Source: Allium sativum
Lineage: Eukaryota; Streptophyta; Magnoliopsida; Asparagales; Amaryllidaceae
Reading direction: 5' to 3'
Assembly (NCBI GenBank): GCA_030737875.1
Contig: CM060910.1
Span: forward strand, 68,270,501 to 68,334,500
DNA: 64,000 nucleotides
The translations under genes were made by a program, and so were the position numbers. The notes under the pieces are model-generated. The model searched no databases, was not told where the DNA came from, and saw only the letters and a list, made by a program, of their open reading frames with translations. Positions 35,491 to 47,300 of the stretch are shown here, piece after piece; the stretch's first letter is position 1; each line of letters begins with the position of its first letter.

Positions 35491-38314
35491 CACTACAACA
35501 AAATGACCCTATTACAACGGTGGAACACCGTTGTGATATACATTTTACAACGGTGGGCTAACCGTCGTGTATTAAGAAGTTGTAATAGACTAAAATCTTT
35601 TACAACTTGTTTGCACCGTTGCAACACTATTGTAATATGTATATGTTACATTTTTTTTTCCACCGTTGTAATAAACTTTATTACAACAGTTATGCACTAT
35701 TGTAATAATATCTACAGCAACTATTATGCACAGTTGTGATTGACATTTGGGTTTTAAAAAAAATAGACATCTTTTGCAACTAAAAAGAACAATACACTAA
35801 ACATAAAAATACTCCATAAGCAAATCAGATATTACAATTATTTGCAAACTAATTTATTAAAATACTCAAATATTCAGTATTACAAACAATAAGTTTTAGA
35901 CAACATTTCGTGCATTATTACATACTTGACCGTTACAAAGCAACTTGCATACAATATCTTGCCGACTAGAAACTACTGGACTTCACAATGACCATTACAA
36001 AGCAACTTGCATTATTACATACTTGACTTCATAATGACTAACTATGAACAAACACAAACTACTGGACCAGATGCCCAAATTGCATACAATATCTTGCCGA
36101 CTAGTGACAGGAACTGCTTCTCACAAGGACCTGAAATTACCATTCACTAGAACATGGCAGTTATCTGACCCTCTCAAGCTCAAATAGGCATATTACTTAA
36201 GCAATCTGTAGAATGGAGATGACCAACCTTATCCCTGCAAACAGCGAACCAAAAAGCAACAACCCAATGCAAACTCTGACAACCGAAAACAACCAGCACA
36301 ACCAAAATCTACAAGCATAGAGCCACCACATCCTTACACGTATAACAAAAAACAGTACGCCATACTCCCAAGAAGATGCACTCACAGAAACGGACATCAG
36401 TCTCAGCACCATCTCGTCGAAAAAGTCGATCCACAACCTAGAACCATTCTCAAAAGTGTGGGGACAGGCTAGCCTTCCGATGAGAAACTTAGGCGCCGGA
36501 TCGAGGAGATTGAAGGGAAAAGACAAGCCGGGTTAGTCGCAATATGCTACGAACAACAGTCAGAGTTTAGGCTTTTGAAATACTATTAGACAATATTTAG
36601 AATAAAGGTAAGGGAATGGGCTAGAGTTAGGGCAGATCTGGAAACAGAAAGGAGGTGCGATGGAAATTTAAGGCAAAGTCAGAGAGAACGAAAGGGAAGC
36701 TATTTGAAAAAAGTGAAGAAGCATTTGATCCAGCATCTCAGCTACATCAAGAAGGCTCACTTCTCATGGTTTATCCTGGAGCGTGTTCAACTTACAAGTG
36801 TACAAACACTCTTCTGTAACTGCTGGAATGATGTCGATCTCCATCAAAAAACAAGTGTCCAGATCGATACAACAAGTTGGAGAAATAATAAACTGCACTT
36901 TTAAAAAAAATGTGTCAAAAGGTCAATACATGTTGCATGTGGAAGTGGTCTGAGATAATCAAATCTCGGGGCTGAGGACAGATCAAACGCCGATAAGCTT
37001 GAGGAAGCTCCAATTACGATCTGGAATGCCTGCGCTGGACTTCTAGTTGAGTCTCACGTTCACTACTGTCTTCATACGCGCAATCATCAAGCAATCCAAT
37101 CTCAATCCAAAACCTTCATCGGCATCTTCATCAGCCTCGTTGATCAACACCAAAAGCATCGCAACCGACTCAGATCTGAAGGACGAGTGCTCACAGCGAA
37201 GTTTGATTCGAAGTAGATCTGCATTGATCCAAATCCGCGTTAAAGGAAAAAGACTCTGACGACCATCAAAGTGGCTGGACGATTGCGAATTTGCGGCGAA
37301 GTCAGTATGAATCTGGTCTGAGAAGAATCACCAGGTATCTTTTCAAGTTGAAATTAGGGATTCGAAAATTAGGGATTCGTCTGGCTACTTCTCAGTGGGC
37401 TTCTCTGCGGTTTTGGGTGCCGTAGCAAAAATTAGGGATTTGAAAATTAGGGTTTAAACAACTAAGTGGGGGCGCAGATGTAATGGAATGAAAGGAATCA
37501 GGATAACGGTGTTGTTGATTGAAGGGGAAGTGGTGATGCGGATTAGAAGATGGGTGAATTAGAAGCGTTGGATTAATTTATGGGTGTATGATTGTGATTT
37601 GTTAAGTATAAAAGTATAAGATACAGACGTGGATTGATGAGCTGGATCCAGGGAGGGTGGCGTATGCTGTAGCATTGTGGTACTATAAAAATGCTAATTG
37701 AAACAAACAGATGTTCTTCGTTGCGAATTAAAAAACTGGAGCATGTTATTGCTAAATGGTAATTCTTTGGATTGTTAATATTTTTTTATTTTAATTATGA
37801 ATTATTAAATGTTTTTTTAATTAATGATTATGAATTATTGTAAAATTAATCAACTATTAAATATTAATTCATAATGATTAAATATTACTTTTTAAATATT
37901 AATTATTAGTTACTACTTCATAATTCTTAATTAAAAATAAATTACTGCTTATTAACTATTAATTATTTAATAATAATTGACAAATATTATTGATTCCCAA
38001 GTTTATTATTAATTATTATTATTAAATATCAATATAATTAGTTATTAAATATAGATATTATAAACATGAAGTTTGTACTAGGCATCTCTTTTACAACAAA
38101 TAAAATGAAAAGTTGTGATATATATGTTAATTACAACAATGATTTTTTCACAGTTGTAAAAAATCATTGATTACAACAGTGCGTTTTGCACAGTTGTAAA
38201 AAAGCATTTATTGCAACAGTGCGTTTTGCACAGTTGTAAAAAAGCATTTATTACAACTGTGCTTTACGCATAGTTGTAAAATTAAAGTTGTAATATGGTG
38301 TTTTTGTTGTAGTG
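35491..38314. mobile_element. Complete non-autonomous CACTA element (2,824 bp)
   Basis: Termini CACTACAACAAAA and TTTTTGTTGTAGTG form 13-bp inverted repeats, flanked by the 3-bp duplication CAT at 35488-35490 and 38315-38317. Both ends carry dense subterminal repeats: TTACAACGGTG / CACCGTTGTAA on the left, and ACAACAGTGCGTTTTGCACA in three tandem units of about 40 bp at 38160-38270 on the right. The interior has no transposase. 36190-37520 is clearly less AT-rich than the rest and could be captured host sequence. The low-complexity stretch 37760-38060 is nearly pure A/T. Confidence 0.88.
36190..37520. other. GC-richer interior of the CACTA element, possible captured sequence
   Basis: Base composition resembles coding or promoter DNA rather than the flanking subterminal repeats. 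A 109-codon minus-strand frame (36197-36526) is hydrophobic and tryptophan-rich, but I recognise no domain. I cannot name a source gene. Confidence 0.35.
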
Positions 38315-38317
38315 CAT

Positions 38318-38954
38318 TAGAAATAGCATGAACAGAAAACAATACAAGTAGCGCGCTCAAAAACTTGTTCATGTTAGTGAAGCTCATATCATAGCAAGGC
38401 GCCTAGGGAAGATGATTTCATGGTGAGTCCTTTGTAGGTAAGGCATAATAAGTGCATTACAAAATGTTCTTATGTAGAATGCATAGAATATGATAAGAGT
38501 AAGTGGACTGTTACATTACACGTGTATCCAAATTTATTTATTACAGTACAAGTTATCAGATTCTTATATCACTGTTGGAAAGCTAATTTTACCAATTTAT
38601 GATTACCACCATTTTGGTTTATTCATTTCTTATTCAACATTACTCGGTATAAATGACCGCGATGACGACACGCTGCTGCAGAGTTTCCGAATGGTGACCA
38701 GAAAACTCATTGAAGCAACCCAACACTTCCCATTTGATGTAAAAATAAAATCATCAATATAATGTACCTGTCATTTATAGATCATAAGATGTGCAAATAC
38801 AGATTTAATCTTCATATGTCAATGTCAATACGGTAGGTAATATTCCTCAAAATCAAGGATCGTTCATCAAGTTTTCCTTATTTTATGTTCATACAATGAT
38901 ACAAACAGCAAAGTAGTCTATAAAATAAAGGTACGGAACATAGAACTTTAATAA
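38318..38954. other. Non-coding stretch between CACTA and Copia-3
   Basis: No recognised gene. A short plus-strand frame at about 38640-38740 (DRDDDTLLQSFRMVTRKLIE) looks mildly exon-like but has no identified relatives. Confidence 0.4.
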
Positions 38955-38959
38955 GAATT

Positions 38960-39550
38960 TGTTGAAGTATGCGATACTATTGTAAAGAATATTTTGGATC
39001 TGGAGAATATTTTGGATCTGGAGGATATTTTGGATCTGGAGAATATTTTGGATCTGGAGGATATTTTGGATCTGGAGAATATTTCGGATTTAGAGGAAAT
39101 TTTGGGAATTTCCATATACTTCTCTATGCCTATATAAGCTACATCAAATCCAAAAGGAGATATGACAAATCAAGAGATTAAATCAAGATTTATTCTAATT
39201 AGGGTTTTGGCAATCCTAATCTTCTTCAATTCTTTTCTCCACAAAATCAAATTTTTCTAGTAAATTTGATCATTGTAATCAATCTCTTGTACTCTTCTAT
39301 TGATATTAATAAAGGTTTCTCTCTCAAAGTGGACGTACACTGACAAGACGTCGGTGGAACCACTATAAATCCCTGTGTGATTTAGTTTCTCGTTATTGCT
39401 CTATTATTTCCATTATTTTTTTATTGTGATTGGCTTGGATAAGATTGAGATTGTTCGATTGGTTGTTTTTGCACTATTACCACGATCTCGTTTTCCGCGA
39501 CGTTGGGATTTTTGATTTGAGCGGTCTTGAATCAAAATTCCTCCACAACA
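38960..39550 (+). repeat. 5' LTR of Copia-3 with expanded 18-bp repeat
   Basis: About six units of GAATATTTTGGATCTGGA between 38985 and 39100, against two in the 3' LTR. A TATATAAG box lies near 39130. A 7-bp segment (near TTGAATC) close to the LTR end is absent from the other copy. Confidence 0.9.
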
Positions 39551-39552
39551 TT

Positions 39553-39564
39553 TGGTATCAGAGC
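39553..39564 (+). other. Primer-binding site of Copia-3
   Basis: TGGTATCAGAGC two bases after the 5' LTR, the standard initiator-tRNA complement. Confidence 0.9.
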
Positions 39565-39590
39565 ATTGGTGTTGATAGATAGTTGTAGAA

Positions 39591-42500
39591 ATGCCGGAAT
39601 CAGATTCAAATAATTCATCAACAGTTGGTCCAAATGGTGTAGCTCCTTATGTACGTGGGTCGTATGCAGTTGCTGGTTCACAATTGGTTATCGACAAGTG
39701 GAATGGCGATAATGATTTCGAAAAGTGGCAGTGGAAGATGAAAGCGGTTCTTAGGCGGAATCGGGTACATCGCGTAGTGTTTGATACACATTTATTGCCA
39801 GAGGACATCTCAGATGTGGAGAGAGAAGAAATGGAAGAGTGGGCATTCACTACACTTCAACTTGCCATGTGAGAGAATGTTATTTCCGAAATTAGTGGTG
39901 AGACGACTGCTAAAGGTATTTGGAACAAGTTGGAGGAGTTGTATATGAAGAAATCACTCACAAATCGACTGATCTTGTTGCGGACTTTCTTTACCTACAA
40001 GATGAAGGAAGGAACTTCGCTAAAGGCGCACTTAAATGTGTTTGATGATTTGCTAATGAAGATGAAGGCGGTAGATTTGAAGATTGAGGAGGAGCAGAAG
40101 ACGATGATATTGTTATGTTCGTTGCCTGAGCGCTATACTGGGTTCTCAAACAGTTTGATCTATGGCCGGGATACATTGACTCTAAATGATGTCAAGACGG
40201 GTCTTCTTAGTGAGGAATTGCGAGATCAGATGAAGGAGCTGAGTGATGATAGTAGTGGTGCTGTTAATGGTCAAGGTTTATTTGCGGAGAAAGAAAAGTC
40301 AGAGAAGAAGGGAAACCGGGGGCGTTCTAAGTCTAAGAAGCCCGGTGGAAGAGGAAAGTCAAAGGAAAGAAATGACAAGTGCTTTATATGTAAGAAACCT
40401 GGTCACTGGAAGAATGATTGTCCAGAGAAGGGGAAGAAGGAAGTAGCATCTTCATCAGTTGCGGTGGAGAGAGATGTTGGTGAGGGAAACGTAGATGTTT
40501 TGTCAGCAGTAGCATCAGATGTTTCGGGCAGCGATTGGGTGCTTGATTCGGGGGCTTCATGTCACATGACGTCTAATAGGAATTGTTTTTCTTCTTATGT
40601 TGAACGGAAAGGAAAATCAATTGTTATGGGAAATGGTGCAGTTTGCAAGTCGAAGGGCGTTGGATCCATGCAAATTCGAATGTTTGACGGAGTGGTTCGT
40701 ACTCTCACTAATGGGCGCTATGTTCCGGGACTACGGAAGTCACTTATCTCTTTGGGACAGTTGGATTCTTTAGGTTGCAAGATCACGATTGAGAGTGATA
40801 GCTTGAGGGTTTCAAAGGGAGCGCTTGTGGTTATGAAGGGTGCTAGAACTCAAGGTATTTATTTGCTTCAAGGAGTGACCGTGCAAGGCGAAACTTGTGT
40901 CAGTGTTGATAGTTCTCGTGGCTTAGATGCTACACGACTGTGGCATTTGAGATTGGGTCATGTCTCGGAGAAGAGTTTAGATGTTCTTCTTCGAAGGGAG
41001 ATGATTGATGGCGAGAGTTTCAGCAAGTTGGAGTTTTGCGAGGAATGTGTCATGGGGAAGCAAACTAGAGTATTATTCGGTGAAGGAAAACATGATTCAA
41101 GAGGGATTCTTGAGTATGTGCACACGGATGTTTGGGGACCAGCGCCTGTAGCTTCTTTGGGACGAGCAAGATATTATATTTCTTTCATTGATGATTTTTC
41201 TCGGAAGGTTTGGGTGTATGTAATGAAGGCCAAGTCGGAGGCATTTGCAAGATTCAAAGAATGGAAGGCTCTTGTTGAGAATGAGAGTGGAAAATCTTTG
41301 AAGGTTCTTAGGTCCGATAATGGCGGCGAGTATGTTTCCGAAGAGTTTCTGAATTTTTGCAAGTATCATGGTATTCGGAGGCATTTTACTACACCGGGAG
41401 ATCCGCAATCTAATGGAGTGACGGAGAGAATGAACCAAACTCTACTAGAGAAAGCTCGATGCTTGAGATTGACATCGGGTTTGTCTAAGGGATTTTGGGC
41501 CGAAGCTTTGTCAACCGCGGTGCATATTATTAATCGAATTCCGTGCTCGGCTATTGATAACAAAATTCCGGAGGAAGTGTGGAAAGGGAAGAGCATTGAC
41601 TTGAGTTATCTTCGTGTATTTGGCAGTCCTGTTTATGTGCATGATGCGGGGAATGATAAGCTCTCGCCTAGAGCTTTCAAAGGGATTTTTCTCGGATATA
41701 TGGATGGCGTCAAAGGCTATCGGATTTGGAATCCGGAAACGAAGAAGGCTAAGGTTTCTCGTCATGTTACTTTTGATGAGTCGGCTATGTTCAAGGAGAA
41801 CGAAGGCTCATCGGATGTTCCGGATTTGGTTCATGGTGAATCAAAGGAGAAGGAAGTTATTCCCACTTTCAGACCTAGAGAGAGTAGAGTTGTTGGAGGT
41901 GCTTGCGAGGTGAATGCGGTTGATGTTACATCACATAGTCCACATGATTCCTCTAGTAGTGTTGGTGATGTGCACGAGCCTAGAGAAGATTCAGTTCAAG
42001 GTGGAGCTGAAGGAAGACCGGGTGATGGTATTGCTACTCGGGTTGGTCGGCGTACTATAAGGCCACCCGAAAGATATGGTGATTGGAACTATCTTAGCTT
42101 TTGTGAGAATTTGGACTATGCTCTTCATGTAGTCCAAAATGAGCCGATGGACCTTGATGACGTCATGGGTTCGAGTGATAGCTCGAAGTGGATTTGCTCC
42201 ATGGAGGAAGAGATGCAATCGTTGATGAAGAACCAGACTTGGGAGTTGGTTACACTTCCTCAAGGAAACCGTGCTATTGGGTGCAAATGGATATATAAGG
42301 TGAAGGACGATGGAAGATACAAAGTTAGGCTAGTGGCTAAGGGGTTTGCACAGAGGAAAGGAAAGGAGTATGATGAGATCTTCGCACCGGTTGTGAGGCA
42401 TACTTCTATCCGGATACTACTTGCATTAGTTGCTATTTACGACTTGGAGTTGGAGCAACTAGATGTGAAAACCGCCTTCTTGCATGGAGACTTGGATGAA

Positions 42501-43692
42501 GACATCTACATGGAGCAACCGGAAGGGTTTGTTGTAGAAGGTAAGTCGACTAGTTTGCAAGTTGAAGAAATCACTATATGGTTTGAAGCAATCACCTAGG
42601 CAATGGTACAAGAGATTTGATCATTTCATGCTTGAAAGTGGCTTCCATCGAAGCATCAAGGATGCTTGTGTTTACTTCAAGAGGTTAGGAAATGATTGTT
42701 GGGTGTATTTACTCTTGTATGTGGACGATATGCTCATTGCTTCTAAGGACAAGGCAGAAATCAATAAGTTGAAAGAGAAATTAAAGACGGAGTTCGAGAT
42801 GAAAGACCTTGGAGAAGCAAAGAAGATCTTGGGCATAGAGATTGTAAGGGACCGAAAGCATTTTGAGTTGAAACTGACTCAAAAGGAGTACATTAAGAAG
42901 GTGCTTTGCCGGTTTAACATGGAGAATGCAAAGGCGTTAAATACGCCTTTACCTTTACATATGAAGCTTTCGGATAAGGGATCACCTATCGGAGAGAAAG
43001 ACAAGGCTTATATGGCAAAGGTGCCATATGCAAGTGCGGTTGGTAGCTTAATGTATGTCATTGTGTGTACAAGGCCCGATATTGCAAATGTCGTCGGGGT
43101 GGTTAGTCGGTATATGGCTAATCCGGGGAAATCGCATAGGGAAGCCGTGAAGACTATATTGAGATACTTGAAAGGCACAGCATCTCATGGTCTTGTTTTT
43201 GGTGGTAGTGATGGATTGAGTTGCAAGTTAGTTGGTTATTGTGACTCGGACTACGCCGGTGATAGAGATCGTAGGAAATCAACTTCCGGATATGTCTTCA
43301 CACTTGGTGGTACGACCATTAGTTGGAGATCGAGATTGCAGACCGTAGTTGCTTTATCCACTACGGAGGCGGAGTTGATAGCCGTTGTGGAAGCGACAAA
43401 GGATGCACTCTATTTGAAGCGACTATTGTGTGACTTGGGTTTCGAACATGAGAGTATTGATGTTCGATGTGATAGCCAAAGTGCTATACATTTGGCGGAG
43501 AATTTGGCGTTTAGCTCACGAACGAAGCATATTGAAGTGAGAGAGTCATTTCTAGTAGCCATGCACGAATACAAGCAAGTATGCCTTCGGAAAGTGCACA
43601 CAAAGGATAACGCGGCGGACAAGTTCACTAAGACATTGCCGGTTGGGAAGTTCGAGCATTGCTCGAACTTAATTCGCTTGGAGAGATGCTAG
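39591..43692 (+). pseudogene. Gag-Pol of Copia-3, one nonsense codon and one frameshift
   Basis: Gag starts at 39591. An in-frame TGA at 39870-39872 cuts it after 93 residues, after which the frame is open to 42599. Motifs in order: zinc knuckle CFICKKPGHWKNDC, protease WVLDSGASCHMT, integrase (WHLRLGHVSEKSL, FIDDFSRKVWVYV, RSDNGGEY, SNGVTERMNQ), reverse transcriptase (DVKTAFLHGDLDEDIYMEQP). A single-base shift near 42545-42560 moves the rest to another frame (from 42562), with SLYGLKQSPRQWYKRF, catalytic YVDDMLIA and RNase H (CDSDYAGDRDRRKSTSGY, VALSTTEAE). The end RTKHIEVRESF is complete. Two lesions in about 1,370 codons indicate a fairly recent loss of function. Codon usage is less AT-rich than Copia-2. 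Confidence 0.92.
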
Positions 43693-44012
43693 GTGCCACG
43701 AGGTGACACAGTTGAGAGAGAAACTTGGGTGTAGAAGAGTATCGGTGAGAGGTTGTTGTTTTATCTTCATGGTAAGTACTCGTTTTCACTTCCGAGTACA
43801 TTGTCTTTCGGTGGGACTGGTTTAGGAGTTGGATGTTTCAACACTTTATTGACGGGTGGGGGCTATACCTGAACTCGTTTGTGAAGTGCAATGGGCGGTG
43901 GCTATGCCGGAGTTCATTGGAGAAACATTCAAGCTTTCTTGATTGAAGATAGAAGTAAATGCTTAGGTGCATTGAAGGTTGTGATGTAGATGGATGTAGT
44001 ATCGAGGTGAAG

Positions 44013-44523
44013 TGTTGAAGTATGCGATACTATTGTAGAGAATATTTTGGATCTGGATGATATTTTGGATCTGGAGGAAATTTTGGGAATTTCCATATAC
44101 TTCTCTATGCTTATATAAGCTACATCAAATCCAAAAGGAGATATGACAAATCAAGAGATTAGATCAAGATTTATTCTAATTAGGGTTTTGGCAATCCTAA
44201 TCTTCTTCAATTTTTTTCTCCACAAAATCAAAATTTTCTAGGAAATTTGATCATTGTAATCAATCTCTTATACTCTTCTATTGATATTAATAAAGGTTTC
44301 TCTCTCAAAGTGGATGTACACTGACAAGACGTCGGTGAAACCACTATAAATCCCTGTATGATTTAGTTTCTCGTTATTGCTCTATTATTTCCATTATTTG
44401 GTGATTGTGATTGGCTTGGATAAGATTGAGATTGTTCGATTGGTTGTTTTTGCACATTACCACGATCTCGTTTTCCGCGGCGTTGGGATTTTTGATTTGA
44501 GCGGTCAAAATTCCTCCACTACA
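44013..44523 (+). repeat. 3' LTR of Copia-3
   Basis: 511 bp, two units of the 18-bp repeat. Otherwise it matches the 5' LTR closely with scattered substitutions. Confidence 0.9.
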
Positions 44524-44598
44524 GAATCATTATTCATTTCTAATTAGCAGAGTAATAATATATGCATGTAGGCAAAAACTATTTAAAGAACTACAAAC

Positions 44599-45242
44599 CT
44601 CGGCTGTGTCTTCTGAAGTGCAGATAAATATGGGCATACAACCATATTCTAGAGGAAGAATATTGACTTGGTGATCTACAATGACAGAATTCTGTAAAGT
44701 GATAACCAAAGTCTATATAAGAGTGGTTGAATGAAATTAGCTAAAAAGCACATGGAGATAAATAAAAAAGTTTCAATAAAGGGTATGCTTTTGGGCATAA
44801 TTTGTGTACAATGAATCTACATCATTTGATCACTACAGAATTCCATCACTGCATATGATGATAAAATAATCCAACATTCCGTCTCTCAATTTGTGTTTAA
44901 TTTTATGTCTAAATAGTCATTCCATATACACACACACATACACATTATATTATTCGAGAAGGAAAAGTTTACATCTAACAGGAGAGCCAACTGGACAGGA
45001 TAATGAAGTTTGAACTTTGAAAGCAACTACAGCCAGCTGAGACTGATTTCCATCTCTGTAAAAACCAGTAAATTGTTCATTTGTAAATACATGAATATGA
45101 CCTGAATAGGCAACTTCTTCTCAACAAAAAAGATGGTAAAAGCTACCTCTGAATATGAATATCATCAACTATGCCGCAGTAAGAGAAGAGCATGAACAAA
45201 TCTTTTGGTATTGCTTTTGCAGAAATATTAAGTACCTGGACC
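44599..45242 (-). pseudogene. RRM gene fragment, BPA1-like (ACD11-binding-partner family), copy 1
   Basis: Three exon-like blocks on the minus strand with consensus splice borders: 45147-45242 (VQVLNISAKAIPKDLFMLFS, then YCGIVDDIHIQ), 44973-45055 (DGNQSQLAVVAFK) and 44599-44691 (SVIVDHQVNILPLEYG). Order and spacing match the single RRM of plant BPA1-like proteins, which bind the lipid-transfer protein ACD11; they normally read VxVSNVSxxAxExDxxxFFS, then SQxAYVTFKD, then ATIVDxxVxI. The middle exon carries a 7-nt insertion, relative to copy 2, that shifts its frame. The C-terminal half is not found; Copia-3 lies just downstream. The family call rests on spaced motif agreement and is moderately sure. 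Confidence 0.55.
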
Positions 45243-45460
45243 CTAAACTGAATAACGGCCACTAAAGAGAAGTATATGTCCGATTTAATGGCATAATGGT
45301 TAAAAAAAGAAATAAGTAAGATTTGTCTAACAAGGCATAAAACTAAAGTCACTCCAAGCATCAATTTAGTTAATTGCATACAAACCAAGGTTAGAATACT
45401 TACAGCATGACAGATTAAACTAGAAAGAGAATCAAAAAACTTAAATTGGTAGATTTAATA

Positions 45461-45585
45461 AGAAACTGGGATCAGTGAAGGGTGGCCCAATGTCGTAACG
45501 GGCTTTAGGCGGACACCCCTCTCACACTACTTTTGTGAGCTGTTACCATTCATCACTTCCCTTTGCTGCCTGAAGGATCATGTTT
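45461..45585. repeat. Array core 1
   Basis: First of seven copies of a roughly 130-bp core: GGGATCAG..., GTGGCCCAATGTCGTAACGG, CTTTAGGCGGACACCCCTCT, a CTCACA/TGTGAG hairpin, then CATCACTTCCCTTTGCTGCC. In this copy the hairpin loop is changed but the stem is kept. On the minus strand the core lies about 220 bp upstream of the RRM exons, so it could be that gene's leader or promoter. Confidence 0.85.
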
Positions 45586-46313
45586 CTCCCACCACCCCGA
45601 CCTCGTACTATATACATAGTTCCGCATTTAATTGAAGCATTTTGGAAGGTGTGGGACTGGGCCCAGAATATCTACGTTTTAAGCATAGATCATGTGAGCA
45701 ATGCAATTTGTGAAGTTCAGCTTCTCGCTGCAATCGATGTGTCTCATTGAAAGCTCAAGCAATTGTGAATAAACATGGCACAACTTATTCGACTGGTCCA
45801 CTATGCGTTAAAATTGACCAATCCGATTTTAAAATAAAAAAGAACCCAGTATGTGGCCTATGAAAGAACCAATGTTACAAGTAATAAATCGTGCAGCAAT
45901 ATGGCAAGTATATGATTGAATACACATTCTTTTGTTGATCAATAGATAGATACATCATTCAAGCATTTCGAGTTCAAATTTCAGTTCAACCTCATTTGAG
46001 TTTGCCATAAATATAGATAGTAATCAATCATGTTTGCAATGTCCAATCTTTAATACAGTGTAGTTTAAAACAGCAAAGGGAAATGTTACCCTGAAGATAG
46101 AATGCAACAGGCATGGTATACAAGGAATCATAAGTCAATAGCTTTAGCCTACAATTCACACAAACAATAACGATAATATATGAGCCATGACAAAAGAGAT
46201 ATATGTTTGTCTTTTCATCATAAATAATATAGTTAATATTGTTATGGCTATTGTTATGGTTTTAGACACAAAACCATGTAGTTATACACCACGCTGATAT
46301 TATACCCAAGAAT
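45586..46313. repeat. Array segment, RRM-type flank
   Basis: Sequence following core 1. It contains the minus-strand pair TCCCACA(C/T) plus TATA-like motif, and the conserved words AGCAATGCAATTTGTGAAG and CAGCAAAGGGAAATGTTACC. The same words recur after cores 4, 5 and 6. Confidence 0.75.
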
Positions 46314-46380
46314 CAACTCATTAGAATGCATCAAGCAAAGTTTGGAAGGAAAAAGGCAATATTTAAAATTAATGAATTAA

Positions 46381-46512
46381 GGAATTGGGATCAGATAGGT
46401 AAAGATGAGGGTGGCCCAGTGTCGTAACAGGCTTTAGGCGGACACCCTTCTCACACAATTTTTGTGAGTTGTTACCACTCATCATTTCCCGTTTGCTGCC
46501 TGAAGGATCATA
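46381..46512. repeat. Array core 2
   Basis: Same core; hairpin CTCACA-CAATTTT-TGTGAG. On the minus strand a 62-codon frame crosses it (46369-46557, containing EKGVRLKPVTTLGHPHLY), but this frame is broken in other copies. Confidence 0.85.
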
Positions 46513-47300
46513 TTTGAGCGCAACCACAAACCTTCTTATTTGTACCTGGTTCCACATTTGACCATATACATTTTTGATGATGTGGGATTAAGCCCAGAAT
46601 CAAGTATATATTTATTAAGCGGCAGGGTTACAGAAAAATGAAATTAACTGTATATATGCGCACATGGATCATGTGAACAATCCTATTTGTAAAGTTCAGT
46701 GTCTCCTTACAAGTAGCAATTAACTGATGTGTCAAGCTCAAGCAATGGTGAATACACAGGGTACGGTATCATGGATAGATCCCCATGCATTGAAACAAGC
46801 ATAAACAAAAATCAAATTTCTTCAATCGAATAATGAAGGAATATTTGCCAAAATATATGACGAAGATCAACCCTATGGATGTGGGAAAATGCAATTTACT
46901 TGTATATAGCAAGAAAATTCTCTTATTATGATCCCTTCGATGCCTAAGTGAAAAGGGATATGTAATTAAACCAAAGAGAAAATGATGTGTTTACTTTAAA
47001 AACAATGGAATCTAATTTGTTAATTTTGAATTGCTAGATGATTGCAAGAGATTTTTGATAGATGCTCTAATTAGTTCACGCAGATTTAAGTTTTATTTTT
47101 CCATGAATAAATAAATAGGAAGCAAATTTCTCCTTGGTGAAGGATACGCTTGGAACCCTTTTTGCACATTCAATTCCACAGCAAAAATAATGATTCCACA
47201 GAACAAACAATATGATTGCCAACGAACCTGAACCTTATACATATTCCAGTCATTGTGAATAACACAACCTTGTAAAGGCTGCAGTGTTAAACTGGCAGAG
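46513..47300. repeat. Array segment, second flank type
   Basis: Related to the segments after cores 3 and 7 (shared words GGATCATGTGAACAATCCT and AATGAAGGAATATTTGCCA, and TTATTATGATCC). Its left neighbour at 46318-46340 preserves the uninterrupted ATTAGAATGCATC target of the later hAT insertion. Confidence 0.8.

Larger units (their letters stand above)
38960..44523 (+). mobile_element. Ty1/copia element, nearly intact (Copia-3)
   Basis: LTRs TGTTGAAG...ACA at 38960-39550 (591 bp) and 44013-44523 (511 bp). Flanks are GAATT (38955-38959) and GAATC (44524-44528), a 5-bp duplication with one later change. The primer site TGGTATCAGAGC lies at 39553-39564, and a short polypurine tract (GAGGTGAAG) precedes the 3' LTR. 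The protein style is Tnt1-like (Tork lineage). Most of the length difference between LTRs comes from an 18-bp tandem repeat. Confidence 0.93.

Noticed and set aside
36197..36526. 109-codon minus-strand frame inside the CACTA element as a gene
   Set aside because: Hydrophobic and tryptophan-rich with no domain, start context or splice support. Kept only as part of a possible captured region.
38969..39181. Repetitive FGSGEYFGSGG protein frame
   Set aside because: It is the translation of the 18-bp LTR repeat of Copia-3, not a gene.
46369..46557. Minus-strand frame across array core 2 as a conserved protein
   Set aside because: The frame is broken by indels or stops in cores 5 and 6, so coding conservation does not explain the core.
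46520..46630. Plant snRNA promoter (upstream sequence element TCCCACATCA plus TATA) on the minus strand
   Set aside because: The two motifs are only about 10 bp apart, not the 24 or 34 bp used by plant snRNA genes, and no snRNA sequence follows. The TCCCACATCA word also occurs in the Copia-1 LTR.
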